Below, piece by piece: positions 1 to 11,060 of a stretch of DNA of 64,000 nucleotides; within the stretch, counting starts at the first letter, position 1, and every line of letters starts with the position of its first letter. Under the pieces are notes generated by a model. It was given only the letters and a program-made list of their open reading frames with translations, was not told the DNA's origin and did not search any database. The stretch is from Cuscuta epithymum (taxonomy: Eukaryota > Streptophyta > Magnoliopsida > Solanales > Convolvulaceae): contig CAMAPF010000935.1 in assembly GCA_945859915.1 (NCBI GenBank), positions 8,206,501 to 8,270,500 of the forward strand, read 5' to 3'. The translations under genes and the position numbers were made by a program.

Positions 1-495
1 AATGAAGTTGAACTGCAGTTCGTTCTGATTGGTTTTTTACTCGAGATCCAACGGCGGTGGAAGTGGTATCATATTTGGAGGAATTGGAGGGTTTAGAGTT
101 AATTCTGCTTTCTTTGTGAAGAACACAATCACAAGCAAACTTTCATTTTGTGAAAAATATTTGTAAATGGAATGCAAAATCAAAAAATTTTTAAGTGGAA
201 CAACATGTAAAGTCAAAGTTTTTTGAAAATATATTATGCAAAGTCCAATTCCCCCAAAAAATAATTAGATTTTCAAAAAGCGGTCCCCAACTTCTAAATG
301 ATTGTTTTTAAAAATAACTTAGAGTATCTTAAAGTACTTCTACACTTTTACTCAAACATTCCAATATTTGCTTCTGTTCGTTGAAGGAAAAGAAACAGTA
401 AGATAGATTCAAACACCCCCTTTATCTTGCAACTTTTATTTGTAACATCTACATATCTCCTAATATATTTTAATATGTTGGTTTTTTATTCTGTA

Positions 496-737
496 CTCTC
501 TCCGTCCTAAATTGATTTGCAAAGTCAATGATTGTTAAAGTTAAATCCTCCATATTACTAATTAATTCAATCTTTAATAATTAAAATTTACATATTCAGA
601 AACTACATTAAAATCTCTTCAAAATTACAAACTCCAAATTAAAATATAATTAAAAATAGACATTCTAATTATATGAATAGGTCAACTTAATTAAAAATAG
701 ACATTCTAAGTTGCAAATCAATTTAAGAGGGATGTAG
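496..737. mobile_element. Stowaway-like MITE (242 bp)
   Basis: The ends are inverted repeats: ctctctccgtcctaaattga on the left, and aatttaagagggatgtag, which complements it imperfectly, on the right. TA flanks both sides, as in Tc1/mariner-type Stowaway elements. There is no coding capacity. Confidence 0.75.
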
Positions 738-1196
738 TACACATTGTTTTTAATTCATTTATTCGCTAGGGTTGGCGTTTCATTCTTCTGTGTTTGTAGT
801 TGCGGCTAGCCGGCTAGTTTCCTTTATCGTTGGTCATGCAGTTTTCTTTATAGCAGCGAGACAAAAAGCACTTATGGAGATCACAAGATAGTTCATCTTG
901 GAGGAGCACTGCATGCGGGGGTGGAGTCAGGGCACTAGACCATACTGGACCGGTACAAAGTATATTGAAAAAGAATTACACATAATTTTTTACATAAAAT
1001 ATTAAGACATTTTTTAAATTCAGCGTGGACCAAGGCCAAGGTTGGCCCTCCCCTAACTCCGCCCGTGAGTGCATGGGATCACAATGGTATCCTGTTGTGT
1101 AGAAAAAACGAGGGAGTTAAAAGAAAATTCCAAATTATCCTGAAACGAAGAAATTAAGTAGAAATTTATGAAACAAATAAAGTGTCATAATAACTA

Positions 1197-1434
1197 CTCC
1201 CTGTTTCCACAATTAAGTTCCCAATCCCAACTTGATTTTTAAGGTTTTTAGGTGGAAGTTTGAGTCTAAATATCTTAAAAAACCATACTTATAAAACCTG
1301 TAATGAATTAACATTGGATTCATATATATTGAAATGAAGTATGCAAAATTAATCTTTGTGTGATAAAGTACTGTAAATTTTGAACAGCTAACGGTCAAAG
1401 AGAAAGAGAGGATTTAATTGGATAACGTAGGTAG
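1197..1434. mobile_element. Degenerate Stowaway-like MITE
   Basis: The left end (ctccctgtttccacaattaa) pairs imperfectly with the right end (gatttaattgg...taggtag), and both sides have TA. It is similar in size to the clearer copies, but the termini have diverged, so it is probably an old insertion. Confidence 0.5.
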
Positions 1435-1672
1435 TATATTATAGGAACTCATTTGATAACACTGAAATTGTGATTGAGGCCAATGTTTTAAAAGACGGCA
1501 TGAGGAGGCAAAAAAATGTCTCACATATAGTTAAAAGAAGTGGAAAAGGCGGTTAACTGAAGAGTTTACTACCAAAATGTATGAAAAAGTGTAAGCCTAG
1601 GCGTGAAAGGTGTATGTTATTTGGATGAATTATTTTTTTCCAAGAAAAAAGATTAAATTTTAAAAAATATTG

Positions 1673-1854
1673 CATCTGTTCCACTAACATTGGGATATGA
1701 AGAGGTGACACGATTATTAAGAAAAATGAGTTTATGTGATTGATATTGAATTGATAAAGTAAGAATAAAATAAAAAATGATTTTGAGCCACTAAAAATCT
1801 TAGTAGGATTTTCCGAAAACGGAAAGCGGGACAATATGAGAGGGACGAAATGAG
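1673..1854. mobile_element. Degenerate Stowaway-like MITE
   Basis: The interior words (gaggtgacacgattattaag, ttgataaagtaagaat) match the cleaner copies at 14250-14457 and 56693-56900. The terminal repeats are eroded. Confidence 0.6.
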
Positions 1855-2780
1855 TACTATTTATAAACATGTTATATATGGAATCGAAATATGGATTAGT
1901 AAAAAACAACAATATATCATTTTATATCTACACTTTTTTACATTTACAAATTACATATATTGAACAACGTAAAAAATAGGCTCAATGTTGTATAATAAAT
2001 CTTGGACATCTATTTATTTTCTTTATATATACTTCGTAACTATAATTTGGAGTAGTTATCAATAGAACTTTAAAACATCTTTTCACGTTAAGCTCCGCTT
2101 ATTCCCACCTATACTTCAAAACCTTGAGGCTTGGTCTCAACGACTTACCATGGCTCATGCATTTTAGAGCATTAATTCATACATTTAAATTGGCTCTGCT
2201 GAAAAGAAGTTATATCTAACGTATATTTTTATTAATAAAACACAATTTTTTTGTTGAAAAAAGTAGCTAAAAATGTTTTTTCCAATAAATGTCTGCTAAC
2301 CATTCCGGTGACTACAACTTCGATAATAATTTAATGAAGTAAGTTAGATCAACGATGATACAACATGACACGTTGAAGATGAAAACTAATGAAGAAAGAA
2401 GATGAATAAGATGGAAATGATGGGGATGAAATGCGTGGTGGATATGGAGATGATGAAGATGATGTGATAAAGCTGGAAAATGAAGAAAGAGGAAGGGGGA
2501 AGAGAAATGTCTAGACGGAAAGGAGCAGAGGCGGATCTAGCATTTGCATTCAAGTGAAGCCAAAATTTAATTGAATAAGTTGTATTGCAAAAAATGTCAA
2601 AATGGCAAAACATAGATAAATAATATTACATGAATGTCAAAGAAAAAAAAATATTACAGAACCGACAATTTAATTATCTTAATAGTCATAGATATCGAAT
2701 CGAAATTGGCTCGCTCACTGAAATATTTAGTACTAATTTTCAAGTCAATTTCTCCAAAACCAAATTTCACCCATCAAACA

Positions 2781-3055
2781 CAATGAATTGAGCTTATTAA
2801 TTTTTTAAACCAATATTCAAAAGTCCAATGAATTGAACTAAATAATTTTTCAAATTAATATTCAAAAGTCCAATGAATTGAACTAATTATTTTTTGAAGC
2901 CAATATTCAAAAGGCCAATGAATTGAACTAATTATTTTATCAGGCCAATATCCAAAAGCCCAACTAATTGACCTAATGAATTTTTCAGACTAATATTCAA
3001 AATTCCAATGATTTGAACTAATTAATTTTGCATACTAACATTCAAAAGCCCAATG
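2781..3055. repeat. 45-bp tandem repeat, six units
   Basis: The word caatgaattg, or a close variant, starts at 2781, 2826, 2871, 2916, 2961, 3006 and 3051, exactly 45 bp apart. Each unit also carries a variant of aatattcaaaagtcc. Units diverge by a few substitutions but no indels. There is no convincing reading frame. Confidence 0.9.
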
Positions 3056-3341
3056 TAAAAAAAATGATAGTGGTCCATTTGAAGGAATAATTCTTCTCTT
3101 CTTCCCTGTGGGACAAAGAAATTTTAGATAGAAAAATGGAAAATTTTAAAACATTAAACACTAGTGTTAAACAAATTGGATAGCGTGTTAAAAAAATTAC
3201 TAATGTTGCACTGGAAATTATAAACACTAGGTCCATGGGGTTCAAACTCGGATCCTTTTGCTGCGCTGCACGATCATACTATTTCCATGGGCCAACATGA
3301 CTTGTGCTAACAATTCCGTCTTAGTTGTTAACTTGTTATTA

Positions 3342-3998
3342 CTCCCTCCGGAAAATGTTTACCAAATTTCCTTTTTTGGGTATCCCAAAAAGATTTGCTT
3401 TTTTAGGAAAAGATCTTTTTAATCAACGCTACCTTGGGAAGCGTCTGGTAAAAGATGATAAAAGACCTGGGCTTCTCAAAAAACTTAACGGGCCAAACAC
3501 AGAAGTAGGGTCTTTTAATGACTTTAAATACGTAGTAATAGATAAGTTAGAAGTCAGCAGGCATCAGCTTTTCCATGCCAAACATTGTTTTAGGGAGTGT
3601 TTGCAATCACTTTAAAAAAAGCACTTCTCAGTTTTTGGCTTAAAAAAGCACTTATCTACCAAACACTACCAATTTTTACTTTTTCTCGGCTTGCGTGTGA
3701 AAAGTGCTTTTCCCCTTTCTATTACACAAAAAGCACTTATTTTACCAAACACTATCAACTTTTACTTTTCAAAATCACTTTTTTCTCAAACACTATCAAC
3801 TTTTCCTACTAATCACTTTTTCCTTACATCTCCAAAAGTGCTTTTTTAAGCAGAAACAGTTGCAAACACTCCCTTAAAATAAGGAATATGTGGCTAAAAT
3901 TAATTCTCTCTCCTCTACACAAATTTCAACCATACAGATTTTACTTTATTAATCCACGTGAAAGTCAACTTTGACAAACCTTTTCGACACGGAGGGAG
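3342..3998. mobile_element. Stowaway-type element split by a Tourist-type MITE
   Basis: The left end reads ctccctccgg and the right end cggagggag, flanked by TA on both sides (3340-3341 and 3999-4000). The inner terminal sequence also pairs (gaaaatgtttaccaaa against tttgacaaaccttttc). A second element at 3593-3873 interrupts it. Without that insert it is about 373 bp. Confidence 0.8.
3593..3873. mobile_element. Tourist-like MITE (281 bp) nested in a Stowaway
   Basis: The termini gggagtgtttgcaa and ttgcaaacactccc are exact inverted repeats. A TTA duplication flanks them, which fits PIF/Harbinger-type MITEs. Internal words (aagcacttctcag, tttttggcttaaaaaagc) recur in three other window copies at 36268, 37599 and 39538. 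Confidence 0.85.
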
Positions 3999-4000
3999 TA

Positions 4001-4685
4001 TAACATAACTAGTGCAATATTATACTCCTGACGCTAAACCAGATCCCCTCTTGGAAAGGAGAGAAGAAGGGAGGAGCGAGGGAGAGACCGAGGTGTATAT
4101 TAGCTCACAAATGATACACATGTTTTGTACTAATATTGTGTACTGTCCCTAATTGTCTATTTACCTAGATAATTCATTCGGAAACTGCTTTGTAGATAAA
4201 CAATTAGGAGGCGAATGTAAAATGTGTACAAAATATGTGTAAGGAAGGATGGTTCATACGAAGTATTAACTTTCCAAAATGTAAATCAAGGTGTCAAGCA
4301 TTTTTTGAATTTAAAATTTCTGATTAGTGTGGTCGTGGACTCGCGGGGATGCATTTAATTACTGATCTGTTTCCATAGTAATGACCCACTCACTCAATTC
4401 AACTAACAAAATCGAACTAACGAAGTGCCGATTGCTTCGCCAAATATATTTGCAGGAAGGTTTCATTCCATTTCCATGCAGCCTTTACAGTTCTCCAAAT
4501 TAAATTCTGATTCTGGCTTGTGCTCTTCACCCCTGCCCTTTACACTTGCTCCTCTGATCTGAAAACTCTCTTCCCAAATTGTGCTCTTCAAGCCAGAATA
4601 CAGAAATCCAAACCCCCTTTCAATGATTAGCCTCAGCTTATAAGTAGTCAAGTAGAAGTGAATTAATTATGCCGCAGATTCAGTA
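4001..4685 (+). other. Upstream region and probable 5' UTR of the small gene
   Basis: From about 4470 the sequence becomes pyrimidine-richer and less AT-biased, as in a plant leader, up to the ATG at 4686. A tataag word at about 4640 is too close to the ATG to be a sure TATA box. I see nothing definable between 4001 and 4460. Confidence 0.35.
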
Positions 4686-5051
4686 ATGGACGGAAGTGAA
4701 ATGGCCAGAGTCCTGAAGAGATTTGGAGACGATGAACAGAGCACTCTGCTTGACCAGTACGAGAGGTTGACCTTCGAAGTCCAGCTGAACCGGGCCATTC
4801 TGGGCAGGAGTGCTTCCGATCAGCCTTACCGGCCCAGACTGGCGCCGCCGCTGGTTCTGGAGAAGGGGAAGCGCCGCCGCCGCATTTGTTTGGGTCTGCG
4901 GAAGGCGATTAAGAAGCTGATGAGACCCATTATGGGTAATAAGAAGAAGGTTGCCGTGAATGACGATGACGATGGCGACGGTGGGTTGTCGCCGGCCGAT
5001 CCGAAGGACCCCACCGGCTGGAAGGCATTCAGCAAGTCAATGAGGTTCTGA
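4686..5051 (+). CDS. Small basic protein of unknown function, 121 aa
   Basis: A single open frame begins at an ATG that follows a stop-rich, AT-rich leader. GC content and codon use are clearly above the surroundings, which supports real coding. The N-terminal third (residues 1-45) is acidic to amphipathic, with LLDQYERLTFEVQLNRAILG as its core. Residues about 59-90 are strongly basic (KGKRRRR, KKLMRP, NKKK). An acidic run DDDDGDGG follows, and the protein ends in PTGWKAFSKSMRF. There is no signal peptide or membrane segment. The overall pattern resembles small uncharacterised land-plant proteins with a conserved FEVQLNxAILGRS-type stretch; I know of no function for them. The basic patches could serve nuclear targeting or nucleic-acid binding, but that is inference. 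It could also be one exon of a longer gene, although start and stop fit a complete protein. Confidence 0.7.
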   Translation: MDGSEMARVLKRFGDDEQSTLLDQYERLTFEVQLNRAILGRSASDQPYRPRLAPPLVLEKGKRRRRICLGLRKAIKKLMRPIMGNKKKVAVNDDDDGDGGLSPADPKDPTGWKAFSKSMRF

Positions 5052-5248
5052 AATGCTTGAAAATTTGAAGTCTCTCCGTCCACCTGTTTGAATTTTCAAA
5101 TCAGATTGTATTGTTTTAATTTATAATTCAAATGTTTGAAATTGTTTTTGCTTACATGGTAGGGGCATTGTTTTATATTATGAAAATTGTTTTGATCAAT
5201 TTGTGTTGCTATATATTTTTGAAATTACAAAATATCTTTATTTTTTAG

Positions 5249-5579
5249 AGGTCGTTTGGCAACAATGTTTTTCGGCTTATCAACCAATTTTTTCACCAAC
5301 ATAACTTTTGTTTTTGCGCGCTGAATTGGGTAATAAGCTGAAAATGTAGGGTTAGAGTTATTTTTCTGGCTGTAATGGCTGCAGTTATCGTAGATGACAA
5401 TTTTAACTATTTTTACATATATATTTTTTTAATTTTATTAATAAAATATATTTTAAATCTTTTTTTCTTAAATCAGCAGAATCAGCCAATGTAGCCACTT
5501 CAGTCAGAACTTTATAAATTTCATCAAAATCAGCCAAATCAGCCAAACCAGCCGATTTTCGTGCTACCAAATGGGCTTT
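5249..5579. mobile_element. MITE of the 'cggcttat' family, about 330 bp
   Basis: The left end gaggtcgtttggcaac pairs with the right end gctaccaaatgggc. The family has diagnostic words: gtttttcggcttatc near the left end, ttgcgcgctgaattg, and aatcagccaatgtagcc near the right end. Further copies lie at 9064, 11061, 48058 and 51590. The target duplication is not resolved, so the superfamily is uncertain. Confidence 0.7.
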
Positions 5580-5943
5580 TAGTATATTGATTAATACTAC
5601 CTACGACCTTCTATTATTGTCCCGTTGCGGTTTACGATGTTTGATCGACGATAAAGTATCCGGATCTTCGTCTGCATTCAATTTTTTTTGGAAAAATGAA
5701 ATTACATATTCAAAAACTACATTAAAAGCTTTACAGAGTCGTAAAAACCAGAATCAAAGTTGATAAAAATTTGATACATAATTAAAGTAAGAAATTAAGA
5801 GTGATTTGTGTTGATCAAGTTAATAAGAACTCAAATAATAACAAGAGGATAGATGAAGTATGTCTTTGTATATGGTACTATTGTGACATGTTTGGTGTAT
5901 TATATGATACATATGTTTTTTTAATTGTAACTGTTTGACTTTC

Positions 5944-6097
5944 ACATTTGTTAATAGAAAAATATACTTCTTCAATTCCCTTTTATTTTCTTTTAGTAAA
6001 AAATTATTATTTTAAAAGTTACATTTGTTAATAGAAAAATATACTTCTTCAATTCCCTTTTATTTTCTTTTAGTAAAAAATTATTATTTTAAAAGTT
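5944..6097. repeat. Exact 77-bp tandem duplication
   Basis: 5944-6020 and 6021-6097 appear identical throughout, from acatttgttaatag to ttttaaaagtt. There is no coding potential. Confidence 0.9.
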
Positions 6098-6606
6098 TAA
6101 AATGAGAGAAACTTAACGATATTTTTAAAATTGTACTGCATCAAAATTTTATTTTATTGAAAATTGCTATTATGAAATTTTTAAACATTTGCATAGTTGG
6201 ATCATCGTGTACTTTGAGTGAGAACATTTGGTTAAATTCTCAGCAGTTAGCACTACGTGAGTTTCCCACGATATGTTGGCCCCTTGCACGCACCACACTC
6301 TAGATTGCCTTATTCAAAATCTGTTTAAGAAACTATATGAAATTTGAAAAAAGCATTTCTATCAAGTTGGGATGAACAATTCCACTCTTTGAGTTTACAA
6401 TAAAAACTAAATATCGCTGTAATAGTCAACGTCCCTTAAGTCAAACTAAAAAAATAAAAAATAAAAATCGGAAGAATTTAGATAAATTAATAATGACTAA
6501 TGTGCGGATTATTTGGATAATAAATACGATAGCCTAGTTGAATGTAGTGAAGCTTAATTTAATCTTCGAGGAATTTTTGGGTGTTAGTCAACGCCCCTTA
6601 AGTCAA

Positions 6607-6872
6607 GGTTCCCTCTTAGAATGAGAATCCTTTTTAAAATGAGAAATTATAATCTTCATTATTCATCTTCACAATCAATGCCTAATAGCGACAAGGTGAC
6701 ATATTTTTGTAATTATTCAGGATTAATTGCAAAAAAGATCCATTTGAATTTAGGGAAATTATGAATGTGACCACATGAATCATAATCAATGATTGCAAAT
6801 TTGCAATAAATGAAATGTAGAGATTTAAAGTTCTCATTTTAAGAGTTCTCATTTAGAGGGGTTCTCAACCAA
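6607..6872. mobile_element. Inverted-repeat element (probable MITE)
   Basis: The left end (ggttccctcttagaatgaga) pairs imperfectly with the right end (tctcatttagaggggttctc). Further inside, ttttaaaatgaga pairs with tctcattttaaga. No clear target duplication. Confidence 0.5.
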
Positions 6873-8132
6873 AATGAAAACCCCTAATCTCTTGTAATCA
6901 ACCCGCATTACTAGTATGGGGATCCTTCCATACTAGCCATCTTTATTATCCGCTGCTTATTTCCTTTCACCAATACCACCCACTTGTTATCCCCCACCCT
7001 CTCACCATTCCGTGTTTTGTTTGCTCTCATCCATGGTTCAAACTCCTTGAATTGATTTGCTTTGAGTTTGATTGGCCTAACACTTTAGGGCAAAATCTAT
7101 CCGCATTACCAATGACGTCACACACAAAGCAAAAAAAAGGGGGAGTTTTTCATACCTATAATATATACCCATAATGGGTCCCCTTTTGCTTTCTTAACGT
7201 TCATATTCTTCTTCAAAAGTCTCCTTATATCTCAAGTAAGCCCTCAAGAGCTCCTCAAACTGATTTTTGTCTAGCTTGACAAACCCGCCTATAGAGTTAC
7301 CAATGGTTTTTGCCACGTATAGGGTTAAGACTGACAGATTATACACTTGAATCCGGAATTCTTAAAAGTATAGAGGAGCTTTCAAAGGTAAGTCGTCTAC
7401 TTTTAATCCATGCAAGATTACAAGGTTCTGATAATATAAAATGGATCATATTCAATAACATGTCTCATATAAGTTTCATGATAGAAAAAAAGAACAAATA
7501 CATCTAGGTTTCCAAATAGAAGGCATGACGTCCCTGAAGAGCATGAATTTCACCATCTTTTCAATGATAAAAGTACCATCTAACGACCATTCGACACACC
7601 CCTTCATCGTTTTCACACTCCTCCAGCAAAATGATGCATACCTTGTCCGCACATATGGCCAACCACTCGTAGCTCGCGATCAGCTCGTGAGGCTTCTTCA
7701 GGATGATGCTATCGTGTTAGATCGCCGCTCCTACGTTGTGCCTTGCTGACTGGAGGAGAGAAGGCATCCTGCCACCAATAGTCGCACATGAAGATCCATA
7801 GTGGCGCAGCGCACCATAGATCTCTAACTTGAAACTAGATCTCTCTTAAAATATTACTACATTCGCCCCCTATTATTGTCTCATTGCGGATTACGAAACT
7901 TGATCGACGATAAAGCAAATGGATCCTTGGGCTCACTCAAATTTGATAAAAAATTGATATGCTCCCTCCGTCCCATTGAATTTTGTCAACTTTCCCTTTT
8001 TGGTTGTTCCAAAAAAGTTTGCCACTTTCCTATTAAAGCAATTAATTTGTGGTTATACACATTTCTCCATCCTCTGCACAATTTTCAACCAAAGAGTTTT
8101 TAATATTCTTATTTCACACCTAATAAATCATA

Positions 8133-8397
8133 CTCCGACCCTCCATCCCAAAATGGTTCATCAATTTAACTTTTCTTGGTCAATGGTAGCCAATTTTGCC
8201 CACTTATATTTTTTAATATGAAACTATTTTGAATATTAATATTATATTAATTAAAGTGTTCCTTATTAAAAATATGTTTCATAAAAGTATAATTTTTTAA
8301 AAAAAAATATATACAAATATAATACTTAAAATAATTACCCAACGTTTATCACTATTGATCAAGAAAAGTCAATATGATGAACTTTTCTGGATGGCGG
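8133..8397. mobile_element. Stowaway-like MITE (265 bp)
   Basis: The left end is ctccgaccctccatccca and the right end ctggatggcgg. The inner ends pair (atggttcatcaattt against atatgatgaactttt), with TA on both sides. A second, truncated Stowaway start (ctccctccgtcccattg) lies just upstream near 7963. Confidence 0.65.
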
Positions 8398-8516
8398 TAG
8401 TTTTAGAATGAAAATGCCATTTATATGTGTCATTTACTCGTTTGTATATAGAAAAAATGACACGTATATTACTAATATAATTTTCCGGGACAAAAATATG
8501 ACTAGTCACTAGAGTG

Positions 8517-10645
8517 TAAGGATGGCAATGGGGCAGGGGCCCGTGGGTAACTGCCCCGTTGGGGGAGGATGGGGTGGGGTTTGGGGCGGGGCGGGGATGG
8601 GTGAGATATTTATCCCCCGCTAAAATATGGGGCGGGGATGGGGGTGCTACACCCGCCCCGTCCCCGTTATAAATATAAACTCAAAATATATAATACACAC
8701 ACATATATCAACATATTTAATTAAATTATAGGTAGTATATAACAAACACATACACATACATATACATACTAGTTACTTTCACGCGCTTTGCGCGATTAGA
8801 TTTGTGCCCAATTTATGTGTGTGATACAAATATTTAGTTATTATTTTTATAGTCACCGTGGCGGCAAGAGTGGTGAATAAAGGGTTTTGTAAAGAAATAT
8901 TAAATTCAAGGTAAGGATATAAAAGTATCTTCTAAAGAATGTGATTCTTTGAAATATACAATTACATAACGGAATTAATATTTTCAAGATCATCTTCAAG
9001 ATAAAAAAAAGGTAACTATATGCAATAGAAGTCTGTAAAATACTTTCTCCATTCCTAAAAGTTTGAGGCTATTTGGCAAGACTGTTTTTCACGAAACACG
9101 TAAACTTTGTTTTCGCGTGCTGAATTGTGTAATAAGAAGAAAAAGTAAGCTTGAAGTTCCTTTTCTGGCTATATTGGATGAAGCTACTATAAATGACCAA
9201 TTTAGCTATTTTACATATAATTTTTTCTTTATTTCATTAATAAAATATATTTTAATTTTTTTTAAATGTGCAGAATCAGCCAATGCTCTGGATATTTAAC
9301 TACTCCAGGCAGAACTTCGTAAATTTCAGCACAATTAGCCAAATAAGCTAATTTCGTGCTACCAAACACGCTCTTTGTAAAAAAAAATGTTGTCCCACTA
9401 ACTTTATCATTTTCTATTTTAAGTAAAAAATTATGATTCTTGTTAATTTTCCCCCATCTACACAACATCTATCACACAATTTATACTTTATTAATTTTTA
9501 TGTCAGTCAAACTTGACAAGGTTTTAAAAGATGGTGAGAATAAAAATTGTTTCCAGAACAAAACGTAATAGTTCTCTGAAAGATATATGACCATTCGACC
9601 TGGTCTTCTATAAAGTTTTTACATAGATACTGCAGCGGGCTAGAGTGTTCTACCTTGAATTAGAATACTTATTCATTATTTGGACCAAGCCACACAAAAC
9701 GATTGGATTTTGTTATCTGTGTAACACATGGTCTTGGAAAATCATACTTTTCTTTTAATTTTTAATGTGAGAATCTAAAATTCAAAAAGATTTTGGAAAA
9801 GTTAAATGGAATACCAAAGATGGAGAGAAAACAGTTCGGTGCATACATGATAATTGATAAATACAACGGCAAGATCAATAGACGGAAGTTGTGGACAGTT
9901 ATGACGGAAATAAAACGGCAAGAGTAATTTTTTTCAAAGAATACACATGATAAAACATATTGTACAATCCAATAAAGTTAGATGATTACACCAACACATT
10001 TATTCTCCCTAAAATGCCCTAACCCTCATTCATGTTTATAATATTTTAGATACATTTACATATACATATAGATATATATAAATGTATGTGTTTAGTCACG
10101 GTTAATGAACTAGTGCATATTATTATATTAGAATATTAATACGAGTACATAATGACTGAAAATACTCATCGTAAATGTTAGATGTGTTTTAAAAGTGAGA
10201 AAGTGAGGAAATAGCACACACATATGCATATATATGTACAATATAAATAATTAATTGTATTTTAATTGATGAGAAATTTGTAAAGACATACAAGTTGATA
10301 ATATGTTTACTTACATTTTTACTTTTATTATCTTTACATAACTTATTCAAATTAAAGAATTATTAGAAATTGGCGGAATTAACTTTTATTAAACACAATA
10401 TTATCTAGTTTACCTCTTTTAGTGCTACATATATATTTATCTATAAAATAGGTTAAAAAATATGCAAATAATACAAAAATAAAATTTATATGGGGGCACC
10501 CGTGGGGGACAATGGGGTGGGGCAGGGATGGCACGGGTCGGGGAGTAGCAGGGGGTGGGGTGAGGGTGGGGGGGGGGGACTTTTTAGACATGGGTGGGGA
10601 TGTGGGAGTGAACCCCGCCCCAAACCCGCCCTGTTGCCATCCCTA
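8517..10645. mobile_element. Non-autonomous hAT-type element, 2.13 kb
   Basis: The termini are taaggatggca and tgccatcccta, nearly perfect inverted repeats. They are flanked by an exact 8-bp duplication, ctagagtg, at 8509-8516 and 10646-10653. An 8-bp duplication and T(A/G)-starting ends are typical of the hAT superfamily. Both subterminal regions are extremely G-rich (ggggcggggcgggg on the left, long G runs on the right). No transposase is present: the only open frames are glycine-rich artefacts of the G runs or AT-rich noise. A 'cggcttat' MITE sits inside at 9064-9374. The same family occurs at 33910 and 63057. Confidence 0.85.
9064..9374. mobile_element. 'cggcttat' family MITE nested in the hAT element
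   Basis: It shares ctgtttttcacgaaacacg, ttcgcgtgctgaattgtg and tgctaccaaacac with the copies at 48058 and 5249. It lies wholly inside the hAT element, so it inserted later or was carried with it. Confidence 0.65.
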
Positions 10646-10825
10646 CTAGAGTGCATGTATTTTAGAATGACAAGTCAGTTTAGATGACGAGTCACTGTAA
10701 ACTAGTCACTTTCTTGAACTTTTTTAAAATGACTCATATTATTTTCTTTTGAATTTAATTTAATACAAAGTAATGTTTATGGAAAAGCCCCATATACTCT
10801 GTATACATTATGCGTGTACAGAAAG

Positions 10826-10975
10826 TTATTATTATTTTTATTACTCCAGGGAGCGTATGGGGAGGGGCTGGGGGAGTCTGGAGTAATTTAGGTTTAAACT
10901 CACTCCATTGAGTTTCGAACGTTCGAAACTGGAGAGTGAGTCGGCGACCAGCTGGACCGGACTGTTTTCTCGTAT
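10826..10975 (-). mobile_element. tRNA-derived SINE
   Basis: Read on the minus strand, it has a box A-like region (agctggtcgccgactcactc) and a box B-like word (gttcgaaactc), as in RNA polymerase III promoters. It ends with an A-rich tail after ccctggagtaa. An 11-bp duplication, tgtacagaaag, flanks it (10814-10824 and 10975-10985). The same family is at 34410 and 40469. The B-box area carries a short local duplication (cgaacgttcgaa). Confidence 0.85.
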
Positions 10976-11060
10976 GTACAGAAAGATAAAAAGGCACATG
11001 TCATCCAAAATTTAGACAAATTGTTGATATAGAGACAAAATGTATGGAGGGTATAAATAA

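Larger units (their letters stand above)
1..3340. other. Intergenic, repeat-rich
   Basis: I see no credible gene here. The stretch is AT-rich and holds three Stowaway-like elements and a 45-bp tandem repeat, listed separately. Around 900-1075 is a GC-richer patch of a dispersed repeat (words such as ggagtcagggc and ccaaggttggccctcccc). A related patch occurs near 37990-38095 on the opposite strand. All open frames are short, AT-driven and without domain signatures. Confidence 0.6.
5052..8516. other. Intergenic, MITEs and a 77-bp duplication
   Basis: No gene recognised. It holds a MITE at 5249-5579, an exact tandem duplication at 5944-6097, an inverted-repeat element at about 6607-6872 and a Stowaway-like element at 8133-8397. 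A moderately GC-rich tract at 7525-7800 gives a 74-codon frame without recognisable motifs; it could be an unidentified gene or transposon fragment. Short remnants near 5610-5680 and 7875-7925 share words (gatcgacgataaag) with the Stowaway at 40163. Confidence 0.5.

Noticed and set aside
2781..3055. CRISPR-like array
   Set aside because: There are no distinct spacers: the whole 45-bp unit repeats, and the host is a plant.
7525..7749. A small gene
   Set aside because: The frame is moderately GC-rich but shows no motif, no partner exons and no start context; it is mentioned only as a possible fragment.
10379..10687. Gly-rich and Pro-rich frames
   Set aside because: They come from the G-rich subterminal part of the hAT element.
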